Source: Pseudomonadota bacterium | GTDB taxonomy: Bacteria; Pseudomonadota; Alphaproteobacteria; Rhizobiales; Xanthobacteraceae | Length of the DNA stretch: 64,000 bases | Assembly (NCBI GenBank): GCA_023387695.1 | Contig: JAEWHT010000439.1 | Location: 9,151-73,150 of the forward strand | Reading direction: 5' to 3' | Notes under the pieces: generated by a model | Database searches by the model: none | Told to the model about the DNA's origin: nothing | What the model saw: the letters and a program-made list of their open reading frames with translations, nothing else | Position numbers and translations under genes: made by a program | Shown here: positions 52,748 to 62,100 of the stretch, piece after piece | Layout of the letters: each line of letters begins with the position of its first letter | How positions within the stretch are numbered: position 1 is the stretch's first letter

Positions 52748-54982
52748 ATGTATCAGCCCAGAGAACAGTTCCAGTCGGGACACAGATTCGGCATCGAGTT
52801 CGGCGGGGCGGTCCTCAGCTTCGAGCGGGTGAGCGATGTCCTTCGCCGTCAGTGGCCGATCATAGCTGCCTCGGTCGGAGCGTCGCTGGCCCTAGTGCTC
52901 GCCTATTTGGCCGTCGCGCAGCCGATGTATACGGCGAACTCCCGCATCATGATGGATACGCGCCAGACCCAGGTTCTGGACAAGGACAGCGGCACCAACA
53001 GCGCGCTCATCGATACTGGCTTCGTCGACAGTCAGGTCGAGGTCATCAACTCCGACGACCTGATTCTGTCGGTCGTCCGCCGGCTCAAGCTGACGGAGGA
53101 CCCCGAGTTCAACGGTTCCAATCCCGGGGCACTTGGCCTTGTCATCGGCAAGATCATGTCGGTGTTCGATTCCGGCGAGCCGCCGTCGCAGGAGCGGATC
53201 GAACATGCCGTGGTCGAGCAGATCCAGAAGAACTTGAGGGTCGAACGCGTTCTGACAACCTACGTGCTGTCGCTCAGCTACAAAGCGCGAACGCCGCAAA
53301 AGGCCCAGCTGATCGCCAACGCGATTGCCGACGCCTATATCGTGGGCGCACTCGAAGCCAAATACCAGTCCACCAAGCGAGCGACCGAATGGCTTCAGCA
53401 GCGCAGCGTCGAGCTGAGCGAGCAGGCGACCGCCAGCGATCGCGCCGTGCAGAGCTTTAAGTCGGAGCACAACATCGTCGGAACCAGTCGCGGCCTGATG
53501 TCCGAGCAACAGCTGTCGGATCTCAACACCCAGCTGGTCCAGGCGCGGGCAGCAACGGCTGAAGCCAAGGCCCGCCTCGACCGCATCGATGCGGCATCCT
53601 CCGACCCGGACCTCTCCCAACCGACGGTGACCGACGCCCTCAACAACTCGGTCATCACCCGCTTGCGGGCTCAATATCTGGACCTTCAGGCCCAATATAA
53701 CGATTGGTCCAGGCGCTATGGCAAAACCCATCTTGCGACGATCAACATCGGCAATAAGATGGATGAGATTCGCAAGAATATTGCTGACGAGCTCCACCGG
53801 ATCGGCGACGCCTATCGCAGCGACTATGAAATCGCGAAGAGCCGCGAGGCGTCGCTCGAGAAGAACGTGAAGGATCTCGTCGCCCAAGCCGGTCACACCG
53901 GTCAGGCTGAGGTCAAATTGCGCGACCTCGAGAGCGCGGCCGACACCTATCGCAATCTCTACAACAACTTCCTGGAGAAGCTGCAAAGCGCGACCCAGAA
54001 CCAGAGCTTTCCGATCAGCGAAGCACGCCTAATCAGCACCGCGACCAAACCGGATCGCAAGAGCTCGCCAAAGTCGGTCCTGGCGCTGGTGGGCGGCCTC
54101 GTGGGTGGCCTCTGTCTCGGCTTTGGAATTGCGTTTGCCCGCGAGTTCCTGAGCGACGTGCTGCGGACTCCCGGCGAGGTCGAGGAAGAACTGGGCGTCA
54201 AATGCCTCGGCGTGCTTCCCGATATTCGCCCGCCGACAACAGCAGGTGCGTTGATCTCGACATCCGCCAAGAGTGCCGCTCCGGATCTATCCCGCTATGT
54301 CGTCGACCATCCCTTCTCGCGGTTTGCGGAAACGCTCCGCAATATCAAGGTCTCGATCGACGTCGCTCGTCTGACCCGGGAGATCAAGGTCATCGGCATC
54401 GTGTCGTCGTTGCCAAAGGAAGGCAAAACGACGGTCGCGGCCAATTTCGCCCAGTTGATCGCCCTTACCGGGCACCCCACCCTGCTGATCGACGGCGATC
54501 TGCACACGCGCTCGCTCACGCGCGAGCTCGCGCCAAATGCCAAGACGGGCCTTGTCGAGACACTGACTGATCCCGCCAGCCTCAGCTATCACGTACAGCG
54601 AAGCAAGGAGACCGGTCTGGATTTCCTGCCCTCGGTCGTAGCCGCTCGTATGGTCAACTCTGCCGACGTCATCGGATCAAGGGCCATGGCCGAGCTGCTC
54701 AAATCGCTGAGGGAGCGTTACGAGTATATTGTGATCGATCTGGCCCCGGTGATGCCGGTGGCAGATTCCAAGGCTGTCAGCCTCCTCATCGATGCCATGG
54801 TCTATGTGATCGAATGGGGCCAGACGACGCGATCCGCGCTTCAGGAGTCCATCTCGGGCTCTGAGGTGCTTCAGAAAAAGCTGCTAGGCGCCGTTCTCAA
54901 TCGCGCCAACCCGAAGATGCTCAAGCGCATCGAGGCCTACAAGGGCAAGCACCACAACAGCTATTACGTGGAGCATGCCTAG
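52748..54982 (+). CDS. Wzz/Wzc-type polysaccharide co-polymerase with BY-kinase domain (ExoP-like)
   Basis: A 744-residue inner-membrane protein. A Wzz domain has TM1 (about 38-56) and TM2 (about 442-463) with a long periplasmic coiled coil between them, including a GNVR-like segment near 425. The cytosolic kinase domain has Walker A SLPKEGKTT (554-562), Walker A' LLIDGDLH (579-586) and Walker B YIVIDLAPV (660-668). The C-terminal tyrosine cluster is short: three Tyr in the last 15 residues. It sets chain length and couples polymerisation to export; autophosphorylation is expected but the weak Tyr tail makes this less sure. ATG 52748 was chosen over TTG 52721. Confidence 0.93.
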   Translation: MYQPREQFQSGHRFGIEFGGAVLSFERVSDVLRRQWPIIAASVGASLALVLAYLAVAQPMYTANSRIMMDTRQTQVLDKDSGTNSALIDTGFVDSQVEVINSDDLILSVVRRLKLTEDPEFNGSNPGALGLVIGKIMSVFDSGEPPSQERIEHAVVEQIQKNLRVERVLTTYVLSLSYKARTPQKAQLIANAIADAYIVGALEAKYQSTKRATEWLQQRSVELSEQATASDRAVQSFKSEHNIVGTSRGLMSEQQLSDLNTQLVQARAATAEAKARLDRIDAASSDPDLSQPTVTDALNNSVITRLRAQYLDLQAQYNDWSRRYGKTHLATINIGNKMDEIRKNIADELHRIGDAYRSDYEIAKSREASLEKNVKDLVAQAGHTGQAEVKLRDLESAADTYRNLYNNFLEKLQSATQNQSFPISEARLISTATKPDRKSSPKSVLALVGGLVGGLCLGFGIAFAREFLSDVLRTPGEVEEELGVKCLGVLPDIRPPTTAGALISTSAKSAAPDLSRYVVDHPFSRFAETLRNIKVSIDVARLTREIKVIGIVSSLPKEGKTTVAANFAQLIALTGHPTLLIDGDLHTRSLTRELAPNAKTGLVETLTDPASLSYHVQRSKETGLDFLPSVVAARMVNSADVIGSRAMAELLKSLRERYEYIVIDLAPVMPVADSKAVSLLIDAMVYVIEWGQTTRSALQESISGSEVLQKKLLGAVLNRANPKMLKRIEAYKGKHHNSYYVEHA

Positions 54983-55444
54983 GCAGGCCTCTCGCCGGAC
55001 CTGACAGTCCTCAAAATCGATCGAGCGCGCTAGACTGGCCTGCAACCTGGCAGCGGTCCGGCGCGCTGGCGCAAACGGCCGGCCTCTCATCGTGAGCCGA
55101 TGATTTCGCTTTTGCCGCGGCCGGTGGGCCCATTCGCCCCTCTAGGATCCAAGAGCAGCTCTCAGCGAAATGAGCCCAAGGCGTCAGCCCCTGGGCAGCA
55201 GATTCCAGTCAACCTCCGTATTGGTCCGGAATCCACATCCAGCCACCGTTGCCCTAGCTCAAAGCAGGGATTGACGGGTCAATGACGGCCACGACAAATA
55301 TTGCGCGGAGCGCGATGTGGTCACCGTCGAGGGCTTTCCTGATCCTTAGTGATGATCGGCTGCTACAGTATTAGGCACCTTTTCTTTCGAGTTCCCTGAG
55401 GCTAACTTGCGCTCATACTCATTGTTCGTTTTTGGTGGGTTCGG
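54983..55444. other. 462-bp intergenic region
   Basis: It lies between the co-polymerase and a small membrane protein. One clear palindrome, ATTGAC-GG-GTCAAT (55270-55283), could be an operator. No gene with a start site and protein-like composition was found in any frame. Confidence 0.55.
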
Positions 55445-55735
55445 ATGCTGATCGTCCTCACTGTTTTGTCGATTTGGGTGCTGCTCAACATCCTGTTCGT
55501 GTTGATCGTGGTTCCCCCGCGCAAGTCGCGACCGCAACCCAGGCCGGTCGCGACGACCTTGTCGCCTGCTCCCATCGATCCGAGCCAACGGGAACTCGAG
55601 CAAGACGAACCATTTTCACTGCGCCACATCGTGGCGTCAGTCGCGATGGGAGCGTTTTTCGTGCTGGTGCCGCCGCTGCTCGCGCTGCGCGATGCCCTGA
55701 TGCGGCTCTTCGGGAAGTCCCCCCAAAACGACTGA
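55445..55735 (+). CDS. Small membrane protein, unknown
   Basis: A 96-residue protein with two membrane helices (about 2-23 and 63-83) and a Pro-rich, then acidic linker (QRELEQDEPFSLRHI). It starts MLIVLTVLSIWVLLNILFVL. A GGTGGG element precedes ATG 55445. No family is recognised. Its position between the co-polymerase and the initiating transferase suggests a part in the polysaccharide system, which is inference. Two overlapping frames on both strands lack comparable features. Confidence 0.6.
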   Translation: MLIVLTVLSIWVLLNILFVLIVVPPRKSRPQPRPVATTLSPAPIDPSQRELEQDEPFSLRHIVASVAMGAFFVLVPPLLALRDALMRLFGKSPQND

Positions 55736-55787
55736 TAGCCGGAGCACGAGCCCTGGCTACACCCCGCGGGTTCCTTTACCTGACGTC

Positions 55788-57221
55788 CTAGTAGGCTTCC
55801 CGGAACATTACGGCTGACGCCGTACGCGCCATAATCTTCAAGTCGAGCCAGATGCTCCAATTGCTGACGTACCAGACGTCATACTCGACGCGCTTTTCCA
55901 TCAGGTCGATCGTCGGCGTCTCCCCGCGAAGGCCATTTACCTGGGCCCACCCAGTCAGTCCCGGCTTCATATGGTGGCGGTAGACATATTTGCTGATGAG
56001 CTCGTCATAGTAATTGTCGTGCGCGAGAGCGTGCGGCCGTGGCCCTACCAGTGACATATCGCCCCGTATCACGTTCCAGAGCTGTGGCAGTTCGTCGATG
56101 CTCGTCATGCGCAGGAAGCGTCCGATCTTGGTGACCCGCGCGTCCATCCTGGTTGCCTGGGCGATGGCCTGGCCATTCTCGGAAACGGTCATCGATCGGA
56201 ACTTCCAGATATCGAAGGGCTTGCCATTGAACCCGCGGCGCGACTGCCGGAAAATGACGGTACCCGGCGAGTCGAGCTTAATCAGCATGGCGACGGTCAG
56301 CAGCAGCGGCGTCAACACGACGAGCGCGAATATCGCTACGCCAACGTCGAGGCAGCGCTTCTGCAAGCGCTCGAAGATGCTCAGCGGCGGCCGTTGTATC
56401 TCGACCGCCACCGTCCCGCTGACCGGCAAGAAGGGGCGCGAGACGATATCGGCAATGGAATCGTCGGGCAGAAGGCGCACCGGCTGAGGTACAGCGCGCA
56501 AGCAATGGCCGAGCTTGCGAAGCATCGGCAATTCATTCCAATCGATCGCAAGGAGATACTCGTCAACATCCGTAAGGCGCGCCTGGCGGATCACGTCCCG
56601 AACCTCTCGTTCCCAGTGCCCACCATCGCTGTCGTCGATACCAAGCACGAAGTGACGTACGACATCAAAGCCGTTCCTGCGGAGATCCTTGAATCGACCC
56701 GACGTGAAATCGAGCGGCTTAAGACTCAGGAGCACCACCTTGCGATCGACCAGTCGGCTTCTGGCGAAATTAGTGCCGAGCACGATCTGCCAGGCGAAGC
56801 GAAGGCTGATCAGTCCGAGGCCCCCCATTGCGGCAAAGACAATCACGGAGCCCCGGGACAGATTGTCCGTCGACTTTAAGAGGAACGCCGCGACGGCAAG
56901 GACCGTCAGCGAAATGGCCCAGATGAAGACGGCCTTGCGCAGCTGCCAGACGAGGTTCAGCAGTCGGTGCGTAGCGTAGACATCCTGGAAGTAAGCAAGC
57001 GCGATGAACACCAGGCCCACGATCAAGCCGGCACCAACCGAAGCGCCATCGGCGGTGGACGCCGTCGCAAAGCCATACAGCGCAGAGCCGGCGACGTAAC
57101 TCAGCAAGATCAGCAGAAAGTCCGCAGCGATAACGACGATCTGAAATGGCCGCTGAAGGGCACTGCCGCGCGACACCGACGGCGAGTAAGCCTTCTCAGA
57201 ACCATAAGTTGCAACAGCCAT
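55788..57221 (-). CDS. Initiating sugar-phosphate transferase (undecaprenyl-phosphate glucose phosphotransferase type)
   Basis: A 477-residue polyisoprenyl-phosphate hexose-1-phosphate transferase. Four N-terminal membrane helices (about 25-150) and a CoA-binding-like central domain precede the catalytic bac_transf domain. The catalytic block includes KRCLDVGVAIFALVVLTPLL, GTVIFRQSRRGFNGKPF, IWKFRSM, TSIDELPQLWNVIRGDMSLV, GPRPHA and HHMKPGLTGWAQVNGLRGET. It loads the first sugar phosphate onto undecaprenyl phosphate to start each repeat unit. ATG 57221 follows AGAGG; the frame extends to 57332 but only through regulatory DNA. Confidence 0.95.
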   Translation of the reverse strand: MAVATYGSEKAYSPSVSRGSALQRPFQIVVIAADFLLILLSYVAGSALYGFATASTADGASVGAGLIVGLVFIALAYFQDVYATHRLLNLVWQLRKAVFIWAISLTVLAVAAFLLKSTDNLSRGSVIVFAAMGGLGLISLRFAWQIVLGTNFARSRLVDRKVVLLSLKPLDFTSGRFKDLRRNGFDVVRHFVLGIDDSDGGHWEREVRDVIRQARLTDVDEYLLAIDWNELPMLRKLGHCLRAVPQPVRLLPDDSIADIVSRPFLPVSGTVAVEIQRPPLSIFERLQKRCLDVGVAIFALVVLTPLLLTVAMLIKLDSPGTVIFRQSRRGFNGKPFDIWKFRSMTVSENGQAIAQATRMDARVTKIGRFLRMTSIDELPQLWNVIRGDMSLVGPRPHALAHDNYYDELISKYVYRHHMKPGLTGWAQVNGLRGETPTIDLMEKRVEYDVWYVSNWSIWLDLKIMARTASAVMFREAY

Positions 57222-57833
57222 ACGAACCTCTACGTATCGAGAGAGTGCCAGACGCTCATTGTGATGCTGAAGACTCGCCACTTCCCCGAGTTGAAAGTGT
57301 TGAGTGATCGCAGCGACATTGTGGCGCTGCACGCAAAACTTTTGCGATGCAAATTCGATCGCATCTTGTTGAGACGTGTGTCGGGAATTTGCGCGAGCTT
57401 AGGACGTCGTCACAGTGCTGACATATCGACGAGCGTGCTGCCCTATTTTGAATCAAGTTCCACATCGAATGCGATGCAGAGAGTTAAACGAGCACAATTC
57501 GGCTCGGCGCCAGGCGCAATATTGCCCGCGAAAAGAACGCATCAAATCGAATACGGGAATTTCGTCGGAATACCATCTCCGGGTGTATCGTGAATTTCAC
57601 GTCGAGGCATGCATCTTTGCCATACTCACGGCACCGGCGATGCAAATCGGATGCACTGGCCTCTTTTATGCAAGCATCATCGAACGATCTGGTGGGCAAG
57701 AATTGCCGCGCCCTTCTTTTGGCGCGATCTAGCTGAACAACGGCGGCACACTGACAATGCTCGCGTTGGATGAAAATTCTCTGGTGGCTGCGACGTTGGG
57801 ACATTCTCTCGGCCTCCTGATCGACAGCGCGCC
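57222..57833. other. 612-bp divergent region with clustered TTGC/GCAA palindromes
   Basis: It lies upstream of the initiating transferase gene and of the phosphatase gene. It contains three GCAA/TTGC inverted repeats, at 57332-57346, 57341-57353 and 57516-57525. No protein-like frame was found, and no clear -35/-10 pair. The strongest palindrome is 111 bp before the transferase start. Confidence 0.6.
57332..57353. promoter_or_regulatory. Overlapping palindromes, candidate operator for the priming transferase
   Basis: CGCAAAA-C-TTTTGCG (57332-57346) is a perfect 7+1+7 inverted repeat. It overlaps TTTGC-GAT-GCAAA (57341-57353), a 5+3+5 repeat. The two share the TTTGCG half-site, as expected for cooperative or competing binding of a dimeric regulator. 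Confidence 0.55.
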
Positions 57834-58571
57834 ATGACCGACATCGCCGGGCCACATTCGCCGGCTCAGAAGCCGCAATTGCCGGACGGCATCCGGGTCT
57901 ACGCGATCTCGGATATCCATGGCTGCGCCCATCTGCTCGAGCCCATGTTGCGGGTGATCGATGCCGACGTCACGTCCAGTCGGCCGGATTATGCGATCGA
58001 GATCTTCATGGGCGATTACATCGATCGCGGCCCGGACACGCGCGCGACTCTCGATATGCTGGTCGAACGAAGCCGCAGGGGAAACGCTGTCTTCCTCAAG
58101 GGAAATCACGAGGACTTCCTTGTGAAGGTGTTCGAAGACCCCTCGTTATTCGAGAATTGGCTAAACGTCGGCGGCGTCAGGACATTGATGTCCTATGGGC
58201 TTGCGCCTCCGGATCTCGCGCGGGACGAACCGGCAACGATATTGCGCAACCTGATACGTGCGATACCGACTGAGCATCTGGAATTTCTGGACAATCTGCG
58301 ATTGAGCTTCACTTGCGGAGATTTCTTCTTCGTCCACGCTGGCGTCCGCCCGGGCGTCCCTTTGGCCGAGCAGACGGAACGTGATTTGCTCTGGATTCGT
58401 GACGACTTCCTGCAGAGCGAGGAGCGGTTCGAAAAGTACATCGTCCATGGCCACACGCCGGTCCGGAGTGCGGAATTTCTGGCGAATCGCGTCAACATCG
58501 ATACGGGTGCCTACGCGACAGGCAACCTCACCCTGTTGAGCATCCAGGGAGGCAGAATGCTGGCGGTGTGA
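57834..58571 (+). CDS. PP2A-like metallophosphoesterase (serine/threonine phosphatase family)
   Basis: A 245-residue calcineurin-fold phosphatase. Metal ligands are in YAISDIHGCAHLL, FMGDYIDRGPDTRATLDML and FLKGNHEDFL. The later His residues are in FFFVHAGVRPGVPL and YIVHGHTPVRSAE. The YIDRGP motif marks the PrpA/ApaH-like bacterial PP2A branch. It dephosphorylates proteins or small phosphates. No kinase is adjacent, though the locus contains a tyrosine kinase at 52.7 kb. It starts divergently from the priming transferase. Confidence 0.9.
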   Translation: MTDIAGPHSPAQKPQLPDGIRVYAISDIHGCAHLLEPMLRVIDADVTSSRPDYAIEIFMGDYIDRGPDTRATLDMLVERSRRGNAVFLKGNHEDFLVKVFEDPSLFENWLNVGGVRTLMSYGLAPPDLARDEPATILRNLIRAIPTEHLEFLDNLRLSFTCGDFFFVHAGVRPGVPLAEQTERDLLWIRDDFLQSEERFEKYIVHGHTPVRSAEFLANRVNIDTGAYATGNLTLLSIQGGRMLAV

Positions 58572-58681
58572 TGTCGCTGGAGGACAAGTAGTCCGTGGCA
58601 TTTGGTGCGACCGGACGCCCTTGCAACCTTTCGAAACTCGTCGCATTATTCCTCGTCTCATTCAGATAGGGATTTAATCCA

Positions 58682-58945
58682 ATGCGCCTCCGCGCCCTTG
58701 TTCCAACGATTGCCTTTTCCGTACTCGGCGTCGTTTTGACGACAACCATGGCTCCGGCCGCAGAGCTTGCGCTTGCCCCGTCGCACCATCGGGCAGCATA
58801 CGTCCAGACCGGCTATGTGTTTTGGGATAGCGTCTATCCACCCGCGGTCTATGGTCCCCAGCTTCGCCCCGTCGAAGAAGTCGCGGCGATGAAGGCGGCC
58901 GCTCAGCCGGTCTCCCGTAGCTGGTGGCCGTTCTGGTTCCGGTGA
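58682..58945 (+). CDS. Small secreted protein, unknown
   Basis: An 87-residue protein starting MRLRALVPTIAFSVLGVVLT with a signal peptide ending near MAPAAELA. The mature part is Tyr/Pro-rich (YVFWDSVYPPAVYGPQLRPV) and ends in an aromatic-basic WWPFWFR tail. AGGGAT precedes ATG 58682. The family is not recognised. It lies 110 bp after the phosphatase gene. Confidence 0.65.
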   Translation: MRLRALVPTIAFSVLGVVLTTTMAPAAELALAPSHHRAAYVQTGYVFWDSVYPPAVYGPQLRPVEEVAAMKAAAQPVSRSWWPFWFR

Positions 58946-58986
58946 GCACCGGAGTAACTGGCTAAACCAAGTCACGCGCGAACAAC

Positions 58987-59029
58987 GACCGCCGCTACAT
59001 CGGGACAACCGAGTGGCGGCGGTTTCTAT
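58987..59029 (+). terminator. Weak hairpin terminator
   Basis: CCGCCGC (58989-58995) pairs with GCGGCGG (59016-59022) across a 20-nt loop and is followed by TTTCTATT. It is 40 bp after the small secreted gene. The long loop lowers confidence. Confidence 0.35.
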
Positions 59030-59199
59030 TGGGGGGTACCTACGCGCGCAACAGATGGGAAAGCCCTGAGTGCCCCGCTGCGAGCGATATCGCAGCTCGC
59101 CTCGGCCATTCCGCAATAAGCAATTCAGCTCACTCCAAACATGACTGCCGGCGTACTCGCCAGCAGTCTTGTTGTTCAGAGCTCCCAGGTAAAGGGCGG

Positions 59200-62100
59200 C
59201 TAAAGCACGTGATAGTCATGTCCAGGCAAAAGTTTGTTGTCGGCTATGACCGCATCAAGAACTTGTCCCGCGGACGTAGCGAATGCATCGACGTGACTGT
59301 TGAGAACCTGGCTGATCGACGCGTTGATGTTATGCGCATCTCCGATCCAGGGACCCGCGCTCGGGGGGGCGTTCATTGCGGCGAACTTGAAGCCATCCCC
59401 CTCTGCAACGGGGGCCGTGTTGGTCGATCCAGCCGTCGTGTTACCCAGGACCGGAGGATCGTAGACGATTGTCCCGTTCGTGCCGGCGTCCGCGAAAGCG
59501 AAGTTCGCCTGCTGGTACGATCCGATGAAGTGAATTGCAGCCGAGTTCGTGCCATCGGAGATGTTAAGTATGTTGTTGGTGGCATCGTAGCTTTCCGTCA
59601 TCGTGCCGAAGTTGATGTCCTTCAGATCGATCTGATCAGAGCCGCTGAGCTGACCATTGCCGGTGAACCCCGAGATGGATGCCTGCAGGCTCGCGGCGTG
59701 ATCGACAACCAGTGAAGCGGTCGAACCGCTCGGCACATTGAACTGAATGGTCTCCGAGGACGCCGCACCATTCAACAAATGGAGGGTAGCGCCGACATTG
59801 ACGTTGACAGATCCGGTGCCCGTCAGTTGCTGGTCGATCTGGAGCGTGCCCACGGTCGCCGTGATGGTCCCGTCGTTAACGACGGCGGACGTGATCTCGC
59901 CGCTGCCGACCAGTGATCCATCGCCGCCGATATGGATGGTATTCGCGATGGTCGTCGCGCTCGATCCGATGTCGATGGCACCGCCATTGCTCAGCGTCAG
60001 CACAGCCGACGATCCGCCGAGCGAAATGGAGGAAGCCGTAACCAGGGAGCCCGCACCATCAACGGTGAGGCTACCGGCGCCCCCCGACATTTCGGCAAGG
60101 AACAGGGTGCCGGCAGTCAGGCTGCCTCCATTCTCCACGAGCGCGGTGGCTGCGCCGGCGTTACCAATCGTCAGTACCCCGCCGACATGCAGGCTCGCAT
60201 CGTCCACGGTCAGCGTATCGGTTACGCCGGTATCATGGTTGACGGCGAGAATCATGTTGGTGGTCGTGACGGTCGCATGATCGGAGATCGTCAACGTGGC
60301 GGTGCCGTCGCTACCGACCTGGAGTTGCGGGGTCTGACCTGTGACATTGACGCTTGTTCCTACGCCGGTCACGAGAACCGTTCCGTGGCTGCCCAGCTGA
60401 TTGCCGATGTTGAGGAAGTCGGTCGTGAGTTCCGCTCCGGCCGAAAGATTCATGCTGCCGGTGCCCGAAGCACCGATGTTCGCTCCATTGGTTGCTCCGA
60501 CGATCGTGATGGCAGAGGCTGCACCAGCTGCGTTGATCGTGCCCTCGTCATCAAGAAAGCTGACCTGCCAGACGCCACCGGCGTTGTTGTTGAGGATCGT
60601 GGTAGCGCCGATCACTCCGGTCCCGGTGCTGATGCCACCCAGGATGGCGCCACTGTTGTTGATGGTGATCTGGCTGCCGCCAGACTCAAAGATCGCGCCC
60701 GCCCCAGCCGAAGAGCCGATGGTTCCGGAATTGTTGATCGTCACCGTGCCGGTCGCGTTTTCACTCACACTGATTGCAGAGAATGCGCTCGCGGAGGTGG
60801 TCACGACGCCGGTGTTGGTGATGGTGGTCGATCCCGTCGAACCGCTCGCCGTCAGATTCACGGCGATGCCGTTAGAGCTCGTACCGTTGACCGTTCCATT
60901 GTTCGTAATCGAGATGTTGCCGACATGGCTGCCGTTGGCGAAGATGCCGACGTTGCCGGCGCTGATCGCGCCGTTATTCGTGATGGCGATCGTACCTCCG
61001 GTCGTACCAAGACCGAGACTCGCATTGGCCGTGATGCCGGTCCCTCCGGAATGGATCGAACCGCCGTTGGTGACGGTGATATTGCCGCCGTTGTTGGCAC
61101 TGGCCTGGATCCCGTTGCCGGGCGCCGTGATCGAGGACGCCGAGCCGGTCGAGACCGTGACGTTGCCCTTGCCCCAATTATAGGCGTTGATGCCGACGGC
61201 CGAGTCGGCCGTAATTTGCGCGTTGCTCTGCACCGTGACGTTGCCAAGCACAGTGTTCGTCAACGTTCCAGCGCCGTTGGGTGCATAGCCGACCGAGACC
61301 GCTCCCGGCGTATTTCCGCCGTTCCCGGTGATGTGAGTGCCGGAATGAATGACGTCATTGCCGAGCACCACCATGAGATTCCCGGTGGCGGGCTCCGACG
61401 TCGCCTGGCTTTGGGCGTTGACGGCGATGCTGCCGCCATAAATCGTGTCGCCGTCGCCGGTCTGGATGTTAATATCGCCGACGCCGGTGGTTGAGGCCTG
61501 AATGCCGATGTATGTGGTCGCATTGACTGCAACATTCGCACCGACATTGATCGCGACGCTGCCGCTACCCTTGCTGTTCGCATAGCCAGCCAGACCATAT
61601 TGATCGGCGGTCACCGAGGTGTTGCCGGCCTCGTTCACCGTCACATTGCCATTGCCGTAATTGTAACCATCAACACCGTAGCCGGCCGCGGCCGTGATGT
61701 TGGCGTTGTTGTTAATGATGACGGTGCCGTTGATGTTGGTATTGGCCTGGCCGTTGGCGCCGTAGTAGCCAGCGGCGATGCCTTGCGGCACCGAACCGCT
61801 GGGATTGACCGTCGTTCCCGAGTTGATGACGGCATTGTTGGTGACCGTCACCGAGCTATTGAGGCCCGCAGCCAGCGCGGTAGCCTGATTGATCGCGCTG
61901 ATGCCCGCACCACCCGAATTGATGGTGCTGCCGGCATCGGTGAGGACGGAGACATTGCCGGTTCCGGAAGCCCCGGCACGAATGCCGAACTGCACCGTCG
62001 AGACAATCGCTCCTCCGGCTTCGACCGATACGTTGCCGTTGCCCGCGGTCGAAGCAACGATGGCGTGCTGGTTACCGCTGACCCCGCCCGTCGACGTGAC

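Noticed and set aside
59932..61494. 520-codon open frame antisense to the giant repeat protein (also 60401-61183 and 62270-62965)
   Set aside because: Complementary shadow of low-complexity Gly/Asn/Thr repeats; no start context and no recognisable domain.
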